From Pseudolabrys sp. (lineage in GTDB: Bacteria > Pseudomonadota > Alphaproteobacteria > Rhizobiales > Xanthobacteraceae): a stretch of 64,000 nucleotides of DNA. The DNA is taken from NCBI GenBank assembly GCA_022841665.1, contig JALHRB010000002.1, positions 124,001-188,000 on the forward strand, in the 5' to 3' direction. Each line of letters begins with the position of its first letter. Positions within the stretch are counted from its first letter, which is position 1. The notes under the pieces were generated by a model. That model had not been told where the DNA came from, did no database searches, and was given only the letters and a program-made list of their open reading frames with translations. Positions 42,478 to 53,826 of the stretch are shown here, one piece after another. Position numbers and translations under genes: made by a program.

Positions 42478-44520
42478 TCAGAGCTGAGGCACCAGGTTGC
42501 GGCGGCCGACCGCCGCGCGCACCGCTTCGGCGACACGCTCGGGCGTGAAGCCGAAATGCGCAAAAAGGTCTTTCTCGGGCGCGGACTCGCCGAACCGGTC
42601 GAGCCCGATCACTGCGCCGCCGCGGCCGGCATAGCGCCACCAGCCGCGCGTCGCGCCGGCCTCCACCGCGATCGCCGGCAGATGCGGCGGCAGCACCTGT
42701 TTCTTCCAATTGGCGTCCTGCCGCTCGAAGACATCGACACAGGGCATCGAGACAATGCGCACCGGAATGCCTTCGCCGGCCAGCAGCACCGAAGCCTCGC
42801 GCGCGAGCTTCAATTCCGAGCCGGTGGCGATGATAATGGCGGCCGGCGCCCTGTCTGGCTCAGCCAGCACATAGCCGCCGCGGGCGATCGCCTCGGCTTG
42901 CGCGGCAGTGCGCAGCTGGTGCGGCAGCGCTTGCCGCGAGAGGGCGAGCGCGCTTGGCCCGTCGCCGCGCGCGACGGCCGCGGTCCAAGCCACCGTGGTT
43001 TCAACAGCATCACATGGACGCCAAACATCCAAATTCGGGATCAGCCGCAGCGATTCCACATGCTCCACCGGCTGGTGGGTCGGCCCGTCCTCGCCGAGGC
43101 CGATCGAGTCATGGGTCAGCACATAGACCACCCGCTGACGCATGAGCGCGCTCATGCGGATGGCGTTGCGCGCGTAGTCGGAGAACACCAGGAATGTCGC
43201 CACATACGGCAGGAAGCCGCCATGCACCGCGATGCCATTGGCGATCGCCGCCATGCCGAACTCGCGCACGCCGAAGAAGATCGTGTTACCGGCGACGTCG
43301 CGCGTGATAGGCTTCGATAGCGGATGCGTCGTCAGGTTCGAAGCCGCGAGGTCGGCGGAGCCGCCGAACATTTCCGGCAGCGTCCGGGCCAGTGCTGACA
43401 GCGCGTTTTGACTGGCTTTACGGGTCGCGATTGTCTCGGTCTTGGCGGCGCTTGCAGCGACCAGATCAGCTGTGGCCGCTGCGAAATCAACCGGCAACTC
43501 CGACCGGGCGCGACGCAGGAATTCGGCCGCAAGCTCCGGATAGGCGGCGCGATAGTCTTCGAAGCGGCGCTGCCAATCGGCATCGAGCGCAGCGCCCCGG
43601 CGCCAGCCGTTCCAGGCCTCCGCCACGTCGTGCGGAATCTCGAACGGCGCATGGGGCCAGTCGAGCGCCGCGCGCGTGCGCGCGACTTCCTCGGGACCAA
43701 GCGGCGCGCCGTGGGTGTCATGGTGGCCCTGCTTGGTGGGCGCACCGCGGCCGATCACGGTCTTGCAGCAAATCAGCGTCGGCCTCTCGGTCTCGGCGAT
43801 CGCCGCGTCGAGCGCCGTGGCAACGGCGACCGGACAATGGCCGTCGACCGCGTGCAGCACCTGCCAGCCGTAGGCTTCGAACCGCTTGGGCGTGTCGTCG
43901 GCGAACCATTCGACGACGTGGCCGTCGATGGAAATGCCGTTGTCGTCGTAGACGGCAATGAGCTTACCAAGGCCGAGACGGCCGGCGAGCGAGGCCGCCT
44001 CGTGGCTGATGCCTTCCATGAGGCAACCGTCGCCGACCACCACGAATGTACGATGATCGACGACAACGTGGCCGGGCCGGTTGAATTGCGCAGCCAGCGT
44101 CCTTTCGGCGATCGCCATGCCGACGGCATTGGCGAAGCCCTGGCCGAGCGGGCCGGTGGTGGTCTCTACCCCCGGCGTCACGCCGAACTCGGGATGGCCC
44201 GGCGTCCTGGAATGCAACTGGCGGAAGCGCTTGAGCTCTTCGACCGGCAGGTCGTAGCCGGTGAGATGCAGCAGCGCGTAGAGCAAGGCCGAGGCATGGC
44301 CGTTCGACAGCACGAAGCGGTCGCGATCGGGCCAGGTCGGATTTCCTGGATGATAGCGCAGATACTGTTGCCATAGCACCGTCATGATATCCGCCAGACC
44401 GAGCGGCGCGCCGGGATGCCCGGATTTGGCGGCTTCCACCATATCCATGGCCAGTACGCGCGGTGCGGCGGTCGTTGGGTCGGCAAGACCGGCATGCAAT
44501 GGCTTCGGCACGACGTTCAT
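42478..44520 (-). CDS. cbbT: Transketolase (Calvin cycle)
   Basis: A 680-residue thiamine-diphosphate enzyme. [22 protein letters not shown] is the family N-terminus, [38 protein letters not shown] the ThDP/Mg binding motif, and [20 protein letters not shown] plus [20 protein letters not shown] the PYR-domain catalytic blocks. It moves two-carbon units between sugar phosphates in ribulose-5-phosphate regeneration. ATG 44520 lies 15 bp after cbbP; context assigns it to the cbb operon rather than the pentose phosphate pathway. Confidence 0.95.
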   Translation of the reverse strand: MNVVPKPLHAGLADPTTAAPRVLAMDMVEAAKSGHPGAPLGLADIMTVLWQQYLRYHPGNPTWPDRDRFVLSNGHASALLYALLHLTGYDLPVEELKRFRQLHSRTPGHPEFGVTPGVETTTGPLGQGFANAVGMAIAERTLAAQFNRPGHVVVDHRTFVVVGDGCLMEGISHEAASLAGRLGLGKLIAVYDDNGISIDGHVVEWFADDTPKRFEAYGWQVLHAVDGHCPVAVATALDAAIAETERPTLICCKTVIGRGAPTKQGHHDTHGAPLGPEEVARTRAALDWPHAPFEIPHDVAEAWNGWRRGAALDADWQRRFEDYRAAYPELAAEFLRRARSELPVDFAAATADLVAASAAKTETIATRKASQNALSALARTLPEMFGGSADLAASNLTTHPLSKPITRDVAGNTIFFGVREFGMAAIANGIAVHGGFLPYVATFLVFSDYARNAIRMSALMRQRVVYVLTHDSIGLGEDGPTHQPVEHVESLRLIPNLDVWRPCDAVETTVAWTAAVARGDGPSALALSRQALPHQLRTAAQAEAIARGGYVLAEPDRAPAAIIIATGSELKLAREASVLLAGEGIPVRIVSMPCVDVFERQDANWKKQVLPPHLPAIAVEAGATRGWWRYAGRGGAVIGLDRFGESAPEKDLFAHFGFTPERVAEAVRAAVGRRNLVPQL

Positions 44521-44535
44521 TGATTGGTGCTCCCG

Positions 44536-45411
44536 TTAGCCGGCGCGCCGTCGCTTTTCCAAGAGCTGCAGGATTATCGGCGTCAGGATGAGCTGCATGG
44601 CAAGATCGAGCTTGTTGCCGGGAATGACGATGGAATTGGCCCGCGACATGAAACTGTCGTGGATCATCTTGACCAGGTAGACGAAATCGATGCCGCGCGG
44701 ATTGCGGAAGCGGATGACGACCATCGACTCGTCGGGCGTCGGAATCCAGCGCGCGATGAAGGGATTGGAGGTGTCGACCGTCGGCACGCGCTGGAAATTA
44801 ATGTCGGTTTCGGAGAACTGCGGGCAGATGTAGTTCACGTAATCCGGCATGCGGCGCAGGATGGTGTCGACGACCGCCTCCTGGCTATAGCCACGGTCGG
44901 CCTTGTCGCGGTGAATCTTCTGGATCCATTCGAGATTGATGACCGGAACGACGCCTATCTTGAGGTCGCCGTATTGCGCCGTGTTGACCTTATCGGTGAC
45001 CACGGCACCGTGCAGCCCCTCGTAGAACAAGAGATCCGTGCCTTCTTGCAGCGGCTTCCACGCGCTGAATGTGCCGGGCGCGCTACCGCAGCGCGCGGCT
45101 TCTTCGGCATCATGAATATAGTGGCGCGTGCGGCCGGTGCCGTGCTCGGCATATTCGCGGAACACCACTTCCAGCTCGTCGATCAGATTGGCTTCAGGAC
45201 CGAAATGGCTGAAGTGATGGTTGCCCGTCTTCTGGGCCTCCTCCATCGCGGCGCGCATACCGGCGCGGTCGTAGCGATGGAAGGCGTCGCCTTCGATGAA
45301 GGCGGCGGTGATCTTCTCGCGGCGGAAGATATCGTCGAACGTCTTCTTCACCGAAGTGGTGCCCGAGCCCGACGACCCGGTGATGGAAATGATTGGGTGC
45401 TTTATCGACAC
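44536..45411 (-). CDS. cbbP: Phosphoribulokinase
   Basis: A 291-residue bacterial (class I) phosphoribulokinase. The P-loop is TGSSGSGTTSVKKTF at residues ~9-23, followed by AFIEGDAFHRYDRAGMRAAM (substrate-binding Asp), FYEGLHGAVV and INLEWIQKIHRDKADRGYS. It phosphorylates ribulose-5-phosphate to RuBP, the RuBisCO substrate. Start is GTG 45411 with GGAGAGG seven bases upstream; the longer frame to 45438 has no such site. Between cbbF and cbbT. Confidence 0.95.
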   Translation of the reverse strand: MSIKHPIISITGSSGSGTTSVKKTFDDIFRREKITAAFIEGDAFHRYDRAGMRAAMEEAQKTGNHHFSHFGPEANLIDELEVVFREYAEHGTGRTRHYIHDAEEAARCGSAPGTFSAWKPLQEGTDLLFYEGLHGAVVTDKVNTAQYGDLKIGVVPVINLEWIQKIHRDKADRGYSQEAVVDTILRRMPDYVNYICPQFSETDINFQRVPTVDTSNPFIARWIPTPDESMVVIRFRNPRGIDFVYLVKMIHDSFMSRANSIVIPGNKLDLAMQLILTPIILQLLEKRRRAG

Positions 45412-45447
45412 GACATGACCTCTCCTGCCGCCATCCAAAGGGGTGGC

Positions 45448-46491
45448 TCAGGCACGAAACAAACCACGCCGACCGAACAAGGGCGACTGCTCGCCGCTCT
45501 GCAGCGGGTCTTTGTGATGGCGGTCGAGCCGGACTACCTCGTCGCGCGAGCCGAAAATCAACGGCACACGCTCGTGCAGCATGCGCGGGGTCCGGTCGAG
45601 GATGCGGTCGCGGTCGGTCGAAGCGGCGCCCCCTGCTTGCTCCATCAGGAAAGCGATGGGGGTTGCTTCGTAGACCAGACGCAGGCGACCGTTGCGATAG
45701 CCCTCGCGCGCGTCGCCTGGATAAACGTAGATTCCGCCGCGAGTCAAAATGCGGTGTGCCTCCGCCACCATGGAAGCGATCCAGCGCATGTTGAAATTGC
45801 GTCCGCGCGGGCCCTCGTTGCCGGCAATGCAATCGTCGAACCATTGACGCACCGGCCCGTTCCAATGTCTGATATTGGACGCGTTGATGGCGAACTCATT
45901 GCTCACCAGCGGGATCTGCACTTGCGGCTTGGTCAGCAAGAATTCGCCGCTCGCACGGTCGAGGGTGAAGATATCCGTGCCCGCCCCGACGGTAAGGACG
46001 AGCGAAGTCTGCGGGCCGTAAAGAACGTAGCCGGCGGCGACCTGCTCGCGGCCCGGCCGCAGAAACGCCGCCGGCTCGGCGCTGCTGCAGGGGGGACTCG
46101 GCAGCAGCGAGAAGATGGTGCCGATCGACACATTGGTATCGATGTTGGAAGAGCCATCGAGCGGATCGAGCGCCACGATGACGGGAGCTCCGGGGGCGAG
46201 CTCGACGGGGACGTCAAGTTCCTCGGAGGCGACGGAGGCCACCGGCGCGTTACGCAGCGCATCGACTAGATGTGCGTTGGCGAGGATGTCGAGCTCGGTC
46301 TGGAAGTCGCCGCCGGTCCCGACGGCCTGCAAGCGGGAGAGCTGCCCTTCCAGCGGACCGGCCGCCACGAGCGCGGCAATGTCCTTGCAGGCGGCCGCCA
46401 GCGCGCCGATGGTCTGCGCCACCGCCTCACGCGAATTGTCGCCCTCTGTCCAGTTCTTCAAATACGCATCGAGACGGATGTGACTAGACAT
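45448..46491 (-). CDS. cbbF: Fructose-1,6-bisphosphatase (class I, Calvin cycle)
   Basis: A 347-residue class I FBPase. The metal-binding block is VIVALDPLDGSSNIDTNVSIGTIFS. GAGTDIFTLDRASGEFLLT, YVYPGDAREGYRNGRLRLVYEATPIAFLMEQAGG and the C-terminal FGSRDEVVRLDRHH are family signatures. It hydrolyses FBP, and often SBP in proteobacteria, in RuBP regeneration. Between cbbX and cbbP. Confidence 0.95.
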   Translation of the reverse strand: MSSHIRLDAYLKNWTEGDNSREAVAQTIGALAAACKDIAALVAAGPLEGQLSRLQAVGTGGDFQTELDILANAHLVDALRNAPVASVASEELDVPVELAPGAPVIVALDPLDGSSNIDTNVSIGTIFSLLPSPPCSSAEPAAFLRPGREQVAAGYVLYGPQTSLVLTVGAGTDIFTLDRASGEFLLTKPQVQIPLVSNEFAINASNIRHWNGPVRQWFDDCIAGNEGPRGRNFNMRWIASMVAEAHRILTRGGIYVYPGDAREGYRNGRLRLVYEATPIAFLMEQAGGAASTDRDRILDRTPRMLHERVPLIFGSRDEVVRLDRHHKDPLQSGEQSPLFGRRGLFRA

Positions 46492-46524
46492 GACGCTTCC
46501 CCCATACGCCTGCCGGTCTCGCCG

Positions 46525-47424
46525 TCAGGTCGCAAAGATACGACTTTTTGTTATGTCGGCGGCCTCGATCGTCATGAGACCGTCGCGATCGACGACGCCG
46601 CCTTCGTTGAACAGCCGCATCGCCTGACGCAATCGCGCGCGGTCAATGGCGTTACGGATTGATCGGGCATTGGCAAAGCTGGGCCGCTGGCGGCGGCGCG
46701 CGACGTAGTCGGCCATTGCCGCGCGCGCGGCCGGGCTCAGCTTGTACTCGCTCTCGGCGGCAATCGTCTCGGCGATCGCAAGCAGCTCGCCATCGTCGTA
46801 ATCGGGAAAGTCGATATGGTGGGCGATGCGCGAGCGGAAACCCGGGTTCGACCCAAAGAAGCTTTCCATGCGCTCGCGGTAACCGGCCAGGATCACGACA
46901 ATATCCTCGCGTTGGTTCTCCATGACCTGCAGAAGGATTTCGATGGCCTCCTGCCCATAATCCTTCTCGTTCTCGGGGCGATGCAGGTAATAGGCCTCGT
47001 CGATGAACAGCACGCCGCCCATGGCGCGCTTGAGCACTTCCTTGGTTTTGGGTGCGGTATGGCCGATGTATTGTCCGACCAGATCGTCGCGGGTGACGGA
47101 GACGAGGTGACCCTTACGCACATAACCGAGGCGATGGAGGATGCTCGCCATGCGCAGGGCCACCGTCGTCTTGCCGGTGCCGGGATTGCCAGTGAATGAC
47201 ATGTGCAGCGTGGGCGCACCGGACGCGAGGCCGAGCCTCTCACGCGCGCGCGCCACCAGCAGGAAGGCCGCAATCTCGCGGATGCGCTGCTTGACTGGGG
47301 CAAGCCCGATGAGGTCGCGCTCGAGCTCCGCGATGGGGGCGGCAATATCGGTTTCGGCCTGCAGCGTCTTGAGGTCGACCACCTCGCCGGCGCCGTCGAA
47401 AGCGGCAGCAGGTTCTGCGATCAT
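46525..47424 (-). CDS. cbbX: RuBisCO activase CbbX (AAA+)
   Basis: A 299-residue AAA+ protein. Walker A is [18 protein letters not shown], Walker B is [17 protein letters not shown], with [31 protein letters not shown] and the arginine-finger region [17 protein letters not shown]. CbbX remodels inhibited red-type RuBisCO in a RuBP-activated, ATP-dependent manner, acting on the extended CbbL C-terminus. ATG 47424 overlaps the cbbS stop by one base (TGATG); a TTG one codon earlier is possible. Confidence 0.95.
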   Translation of the reverse strand: MIAEPAAAFDGAGEVVDLKTLQAETDIAAPIAELERDLIGLAPVKQRIREIAAFLLVARARERLGLASGAPTLHMSFTGNPGTGKTTVALRMASILHRLGYVRKGHLVSVTRDDLVGQYIGHTAPKTKEVLKRAMGGVLFIDEAYYLHRPENEKDYGQEAIEILLQVMENQREDIVVILAGYRERMESFFGSNPGFRSRIAHHIDFPDYDDGELLAIAETIAAESEYKLSPAARAAMADYVARRRQRPSFANARSIRNAIDRARLRQAMRLFNEGGVVDRDGLMTIEAADITKSRIFAT

Positions 47425-47867
47425 CAACGCTCACTCCTGAGCGCTTGATCGCCGTAGCGCCGCCCGGCCGGGCGATCGAGACCATAAGCCTGCAGCGTGT
47501 AGCGGATGGTGCGTCCCTCCGCCTCCTGCCGCTCGAGCCGGAAGCCGGGCTCCGCGGAAGGACGCTGCACCAGGAACGACAGGCGCACGGCTTCCCAGCC
47601 GCGCGTGGAATCGAAGCCGTTGACCCGCACATAGGTTTCCGGATTGGCTTTGCGGCACGCCTTGACCTCCTCCATGACGCCGGCGGCGTCGTGCAGGTCG
47701 AACATCGGCATGCCCCACATTTCCCAATAGGTGTTGCGGGGATGCGGGTCGTCGGTGAACTCGACGCCCACCGCCCAGCCTTGCCGCAGGCAATATTCCA
47801 CCTGCGCGGCGATCTGCTTGTCGTCGAGGTCGGGCAGGAACGAGAAAGCACCTTGGGTTATGCGCAT
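47424..47867 (-). CDS. cbbS: RuBisCO small subunit, red type (form IC/ID-like)
   Basis: A 147-residue small subunit starting [20 protein letters not shown], with [39 protein letters not shown]. The C-terminal extension (~30 residues after [18 protein letters not shown]) is typical of red-type subunits, where it forms beta strands in the central solvent channel. ATG 47867 is the first Met of the conserved start. 22 bp after cbbL. Confidence 0.95.
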   Translation of the reverse strand: MRITQGAFSFLPDLDDKQIAAQVEYCLRQGWAVGVEFTDDPHPRNTYWEMWGMPMFDLHDAAGVMEEVKACRKANPETYVRVNGFDSTRGWEAVRLSFLVQRPSAEPGFRLERQEAEGRTIRYTLQAYGLDRPAGRRYGDQALRSER

Positions 47868-47889
47868 GGTCGATTCTCTCTTTTTCGGG

Positions 47890-49448
<1,559 letters not shown>

Positions 49449-50378
49449 GTGCTTAACATTACGATCAAGCAACTCCGACTTCTCACCGCCGCGGCACGCG
49501 GCAAAAGCTTCGCGGCCGCCGCCGAGGCCTGCCACCTCACGCCGCCGGCCGTCACCATGCAGATGCAGCAGCTCGAGGCGGCCGCCGGGTTGCCGCTGTT
49601 CGAACGCAATGGCCGGACGTTCGGACTGACGGTGGCCGGCAAAGAGCTGCTGACGGCCGCTGAACGGATCGATTCCGTGCTTGCCGATTGTGCCGCCGGC
49701 CTTGCCGCGATCGAGTCTCTTGCGAGCGGGCGCGTTACGGTCGGCGTGGTCTCCACGGCGAAATACTTCGCGCCACAAATGCTCGCGGCATTTGCGCGCG
49801 TTCATCCCGGCATCGATATCGAACTCGTCGTCGGCAATCGCGAGGACACGATTGCCGCCTTTCATAGCGGTCGCCTCGACGTTGCCGTGATGGGCCGGCC
49901 GCCGGAGGATGTCGAGGTCGAGAGCGCGCTCATCGGCAACCATCCACAGGTCATCATCGCGCCGCCGGATCACTCTTTGGCCAAACGCCGCGCCATCTCG
50001 CCGCAGGAGATTGCCGGTGAAAAACTACTGATGCGTGAAGTGGGATCGGGCACCCGCTCTTTGGCTGAGCGGTTCCTCGCGAAGCATGGCATCAAGCCGC
50101 GCATCGGGATGGAGATCGGCTCGAACGAGACGATCAAGCAGGCGGTGATGGCTGGGCTCGGGATCGCCTTCATCTCGGCGCATACCATCGCCGCGGAGAT
50201 CGAGGACGGCCGTCTCATCGTGCTCGACGTCGCCGGGCTGCCTGAGATTCGGCAATGGTTCGTCGTGCGGCCGGCGGCGAAGCGCTTGATGCCGGCCGCG
50301 CGGGCATTACGCGATTTCCTCGTCGCCGAAGGACAGCGGTTCCTGCCAATCGTGGTCCGAGTTTCCCAAAGCGACTGA
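49449..50378 (+). CDS. cbbR: LysR-type regulator CbbR
   Basis: A 309-residue LysR regulator. Residues 1-60 are the helix-turn-helix (ITIKQLRLLTAAARGKSFAAAAEACHLTPPAVTMQMQQLEAAAGLPLFERNGR). The effector domain follows (VTVGVVSTAKYFAPQMLAAFARVHPGIDIELVVGNRED). The typical CbbR start and the divergent position with cbbL identify it. It activates cbb genes under autotrophic conditions. Start is GTG 49449, 92 bp from the cbbL start. Confidence 0.93.
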   Translation: MLNITIKQLRLLTAAARGKSFAAAAEACHLTPPAVTMQMQQLEAAAGLPLFERNGRTFGLTVAGKELLTAAERIDSVLADCAAGLAAIESLASGRVTVGVVSTAKYFAPQMLAAFARVHPGIDIELVVGNREDTIAAFHSGRLDVAVMGRPPEDVEVESALIGNHPQVIIAPPDHSLAKRRAISPQEIAGEKLLMREVGSGTRSLAERFLAKHGIKPRIGMEIGSNETIKQAVMAGLGIAFISAHTIAAEIEDGRLIVLDVAGLPEIRQWFVVRPAAKRLMPAARALRDFLVAEGQRFLPIVVRVSQSD

Positions 50379-50734
50379 TAGGCTTGAGCGCGCGGACTTA
50401 ATACGAACCGCCCGGGCGTAGCAGATCAACGAATATTGTATCGTCGATCGCATTGACGAGGCCGCTGCGACCTATGTGGCGCCGATGTGCGAATGGTGCT
50501 GCGCCCTTTGAAAGGAAAGAATGATTGTCGAGTGACCGCAAGTCTTCGAGCCCGAGCACACATGCTGTTTGATGGCGACTGATAAGGGACCCCGCGAAAA
50601 CCTTCGCAATCCTGCGAGAGAATGGAATACAGTTTCTCTCCCTCCGCCATCCTCCGGTTCATGATATTCGAGCCCTCGATTTCTCCCCGCGCGGCGGCGC
50701 GCATTGCTTCGGCGAAAAATCGGAAAGCAAGAGA
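50379..50734. other. Intergenic region between cbbR and xdhC with tRNA-like repeat
   Basis: A stretch of ~355 bp without a convincing gene. It holds the repeat at 50642-50684. An antisense frame (50426-50704) has no recognisable protein. Confidence 0.5.
50642..50684 (+). repeat. Direct repeat copy A, tRNA-Ser-3'-end-like
   Basis: A 43-bp stretch, CTCCGCCATCCTCCG onward to CCCTCGATTTCT, matches the copy at 60505-60547 with three mismatches. The first bases CTCCGCCA equal the last bases of a tRNA-Ser 3' end, including encoded CCA. Same orientation as copy B. Confidence 0.75.
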
Positions 50735-51568
50735 TTACGATTGCGGAGGGCTTCCGCGCGAATTTTTGCCGCGCCGCGTCGCGACGATCTCCGCCAGGAT
50801 CGAGATCGCAATCTCGTCGGGGGTGATGGCGCCGAGATCGAGGCCAGCCGGCGCCTTCAACTTCGCCAGCCGCTCGGGCGCGACGCCGCGCTCGGCCAAT
50901 GTCTTCTTCAGCACTTCGGCCTTGCGGCGGCTGCCGACGAAGGCGACGTAGTCGGCCTCGACCGCGAGCGCGGCCAGCAGCGCAGCCTCGTCGCCGCGCC
51001 CTTGCGTCGACACCACCACGTAACGGCCACCGGCCTCATCGACCGGCAGCGCGTATCCTTCGATGCGCCGGTCGACCTCGGCGAAGACCGTCTGGTCGGG
51101 TGCCGGCGCGCAGGCGGTGACGGCAAAGCCGCTGCGCCGCGCCAGATCGGCAATCGCCACGGCCACCGGGCTGGCGCCGCAGATGACGACCTGCGGCCGC
51201 GGCAGCACCGGCTCGACGAAAATATCCATGGTGCCCTGGCTCGGGCACATGTTCTTGGCGAAGCGCACGCCGCCCTGCTCGGAGCCGGCCTCGATGCCCT
51301 GTTCGCTGAGCGCGTCGGGCGGCTGCACCGAAATGAGCCGCGCGCGTCCGTCGGCCAACGCATCCTTGGCGGCCTTGATGACGGCGGCGCGCGCGCAACC
51401 GCCGCCGATCCAGCCTTCCGAAATGGTGCCGTCCGGCAGGATTACCGCCTTGGCGCCGGCCTTGGCGGCGGTGGCGGCCACCGTTCGCACGACCGTGGCG
51501 AGCGCGAAGGGTTGGCCCGTCTCCTTGCGGGTGGAGATGATTTCGAGAATGTCGGAGGTGTGCTGCAT
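50735..51568 (-). CDS. XdhC/CoxF-like molybdoenzyme accessory protein
   Basis: A 277-residue XdhC-family protein. The N-terminal domain has PFALATVVRTVAATAAKAGAKAVILPDGTISEGWIGGGCARAAVI (the GGGC region). The C-terminal Rossmann domain has VVICGASPVAVAIADLARRSGF, then GYVVVSTQGRGDEAALLAAL-type segments (VVVSTQGRGDEAALLAALA). XdhC proteins bind Mo cofactor and help its sulfuration and insertion into xanthine dehydrogenase-family enzymes. At the end of coxMSLDE this is the position of coxF. ATG 51568 is chosen. It begins 3 bp after coxE. Confidence 0.9.
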   Translation of the reverse strand: MQHTSDILEIISTRKETGQPFALATVVRTVAATAAKAGAKAVILPDGTISEGWIGGGCARAAVIKAAKDALADGRARLISVQPPDALSEQGIEAGSEQGGVRFAKNMCPSQGTMDIFVEPVLPRPQVVICGASPVAVAIADLARRSGFAVTACAPAPDQTVFAEVDRRIEGYALPVDEAGGRYVVVSTQGRGDEAALLAALAVEADYVAFVGSRRKAEVLKKTLAERGVAPERLAKLKAPAGLDLGAITPDEIAISILAEIVATRRGKNSRGSPPQS

Positions 51569-51570
51569 GG

Positions 51571-52791
51571 CTAGATCCTCGCCAGATAGGGCTCGAGCGC
51601 GGCCAGGCTTTCGAGATTGTGGGCGGGCGCGAACAGATCGATATAAGGCAGCGCGGCCTGCATGCCGCGCGCCTGCGGGCTGTAGTCGCGCCAGCCGATC
51701 AGCGGATTGAGCCAGATGATGCGGCGGCAGCGCTGGCGCAACCGGCGCATCTCGTGCGCGACCTGTCCGGGCGCGCCGGTATCGTAGCCGTCGGAGACGA
51801 TCATCACGGCGGTGCGGGAATTGATCACGCGGCGCGCGTGCCAGCGGTTGAAGGTGGCGAGGCTCTCGCCGATCTTGGTACCGCCGCCGATGCCCTGCGC
51901 CATCAGCGAGAGCCGGTCGACCGCGCGCGTCACGTCGCGGTCGCGCAGCGAGGCCGAGACATGCGCTAGCCGGGTGTGGAAGACGAAGGCTTCGGCCTCG
52001 CGGAAGGCGTCCACGACGCCGTGCAGGAAGCGCACGAAGAACGCGGTGTAGAGGTTCATGGAGCCGGAGGCGTCGAGCAGCACGACCAGCCGCAGCGGCT
52101 TGATCTTGCGGCGGCGCCAGGCGAGATCGACCGGAATGCCGCCATGCGAGACGCTGCGGTGAATGGTGCGGCGCAGATCGAGCCGGCGGCCGCGCTTGCG
52201 CACCTGCTCGCGGCGCACCAGCCGGGCGCGCATGACGCGCGCCAGCCGCTCGGCCAGCGCCTGGGCTTTGGCGATATCGGCGGGATCGGTGATGTGGCGC
52301 AGATCGACGCCGGCGAGATTTTCCGAACGGGTCGCGCCCTCGCGCCGGCCGCGCCCTTCGGCCGCGCTCCGGCCGCTGCCGTCGCTGCGGCGTTCGACAT
52401 GATCGGGCATGCCGCGCGGTCCGGGCTGGCTTCCCGCCTCGGCGAGGCGCCGGAGCGGCGCGACCTTCGCATCGGCGGCGCCCGCCAGGATGCGGGCCTG
52501 CCGCCGGCCGCGGCCGAGCCAGAAGGCGTCGAAGATCTCGTTGAAACGCTCCCAATCGGAATGGGTGGCGCAGAACAGCGCGCGCAGCGCCGGCCTCAGC
52601 GATGACGGACGCGCCGCCAGCGGCGTCGCAAGCAGCGCCAGCGCGTCGCGGGTTTCGGCCAGCCCGACGCGGAACCCATTGTCGCGCAGCGTGCGCGCGA
52701 AGCCGGCCAGCCGCCGGCGCGCGGCGGGGCCGAACGGCTCGCCGTCCTCGCTTTCGCGCGAATGCGTGGACAAATTCCGGTCCGGAACCAT
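51571..52791 (-). CDS. coxE: VWA-domain CO dehydrogenase maturation protein CoxE
   Basis: A 406-residue protein with an N-terminal region (FGPAARRRLAGFARTLRDNGFRVGLAETRDAL) and a C-terminal von Willebrand A domain. The MIDAS motif is VVLLDASGSMNLY, with IGGGTKIGESLATFN and VMIVSDGYDTGAPG. With the AAA+ CoxD it is needed for assembling the Mo-Cu cluster of CO dehydrogenase. ATG 52791 overlaps the coxD stop by one base; a GTG one codon earlier is also possible. Confidence 0.9.
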   Translation of the reverse strand: MVPDRNLSTHSRESEDGEPFGPAARRRLAGFARTLRDNGFRVGLAETRDALALLATPLAARPSSLRPALRALFCATHSDWERFNEIFDAFWLGRGRRQARILAGAADAKVAPLRRLAEAGSQPGPRGMPDHVERRSDGSGRSAAEGRGRREGATRSENLAGVDLRHITDPADIAKAQALAERLARVMRARLVRREQVRKRGRRLDLRRTIHRSVSHGGIPVDLAWRRRKIKPLRLVVLLDASGSMNLYTAFFVRFLHGVVDAFREAEAFVFHTRLAHVSASLRDRDVTRAVDRLSLMAQGIGGGTKIGESLATFNRWHARRVINSRTAVMIVSDGYDTGAPGQVAHEMRRLRQRCRRIIWLNPLIGWRDYSPQARGMQAALPYIDLFAPAHNLESLAALEPYLARI

Positions 52792-53675
52792 CACGCCACC
52801 TTGCCCAGTAGCCGCTCCGTGACCTCGCGGGTGAGCTGTCCGCGGTCCTCGCGGGTCTTGAGCAGGCAGATCATGGTCTCGTGCACCGCCTCCGGCTCTT
52901 GCCGCAGGTCGTGGATGTGGAGGCCGGCGAGCGTCGCCGCCCAGTCAAGCGTCTCGGCCACGCCCGGCAGCTTGCGCAGGTCTTCCTTGCGCACCGCCGC
53001 GACCATGTTCGCGATCTGCAGCGCCAGCGCGGTGTCGATGCCCGGCGTGCGCGTGAGGATGATCTTCGCCTCGCGGTCGACGTCGGGGAAGTCGACGTAA
53101 TGATAGAGGCAGCGCCGGCGCAGCGCGTCGGATAGCTCGCGGGTGCCGTTCGATGTCAGCACCACGCGCGGGATCGCGGTCGCCTTGATGGTGCCGAGCT
53201 CCGGGATGCTGACCTGGAAATCCGACAAGAGTTCGAGCAGGAAAGCCTCGAATTCCTCGTCGGCGCGGTCGACCTCGTCAATCAGCAGCACCGGCGGATC
53301 GAGGCGGCGGATGGCGGCAAGCAGCGGCCGCTCCAAGAGATACTTTTCCGAGAAGATATGTTCCTCGATGGAATCGGCGTCCTCTCCCTCGCGCGTCTTG
53401 ATGGCGAGCAACTGGCGCTGATAGTTCCACTCGTAGAGCGCCGCGTTCTGGTCGAGGCCCTCGTAACACTGCAGGCGGATCAGTTCGGCCCCATGCACGG
53501 CGGCCAGCGCCTTGGCGACTTCGGTCTTGCCGACGCCGGCCTCGCCTTCCAGCAGCAGCGGCCGCTTGAGGAAGTTCATCATCCACAGCGCAGTCGCCAG
53601 ATCGCGGTCGGCGATGTAACCGACCGCGGCCATGCGATCCGAGATGTCATCGCGCGTGATTTGCATGCCGTTCAT
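52791..53675 (-). CDS. coxD: MoxR-type AAA+ CO dehydrogenase maturation protein CoxD
   Basis: A 294-residue MoxR AAA+ ATPase. Walker A is LLEGEAGVGKTEVAKALA; RLQCYEGLDQNAALYEWNYQRQLLAIK is the CoxD-type segment; PVLLIDEVDRADEEFEAFLLELLSDFQ is Walker B, and VVLTSNGTRELSDALRRRCLYHYVDFPD the sensor and arginine-finger region. CoxD acts in sulfuration of the cofactor in CO dehydrogenase. Start taken at Met 53675 (MNGMQITRDD), with ATG 53666 an alternative; upstream residues overlap palindromic non-coding DNA. Confidence 0.9.
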   Translation of the reverse strand: MNGMQITRDDISDRMAAVGYIADRDLATALWMMNFLKRPLLLEGEAGVGKTEVAKALAAVHGAELIRLQCYEGLDQNAALYEWNYQRQLLAIKTREGEDADSIEEHIFSEKYLLERPLLAAIRRLDPPVLLIDEVDRADEEFEAFLLELLSDFQVSIPELGTIKATAIPRVVLTSNGTRELSDALRRRCLYHYVDFPDVDREAKIILTRTPGIDTALALQIANMVAAVRKEDLRKLPGVAETLDWAATLAGLHIHDLRQEPEAVHETMICLLKTREDRGQLTREVTERLLGKVA

Positions 53676-53689
53676 ATAGTACGCCGCCA

Positions 53690-53815
53690 CGCCCGCGAAA
53701 GCGGGCATCCAGGAGCCACCGGCATCGGCCGTGTGGCACACCCGGTGGTAACTGGGTCCCCGCTGGCGCCCGTCCGTGGGCCAGCCGGCGGCTGGACCCG
53801 CGTACGGAGACGGCG
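53690..53815. repeat. Extragenic palindromes between coxL and coxD
   Basis: CCCGCGAAAGCGGG is a 14-bp palindromic hairpin typical of alphaproteobacterial extragenic elements. It is followed by a larger partly inverted stretch (CCGCTGGC...GCCAGCCGGCGGC). Separates coxD from coxL and probably helps shape their relative expression. Confidence 0.6.
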
Positions 53816-53826
53816 ATCAATCGGCC

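Noticed and set aside
50426..50704. 92-codon ORF in the gap after cbbR
   Set aside because: It overlaps the tRNA-3'-like repeat, has no family resemblance, and its equivalent at 60.35-60.6 kb is only the repeat read in antisense.
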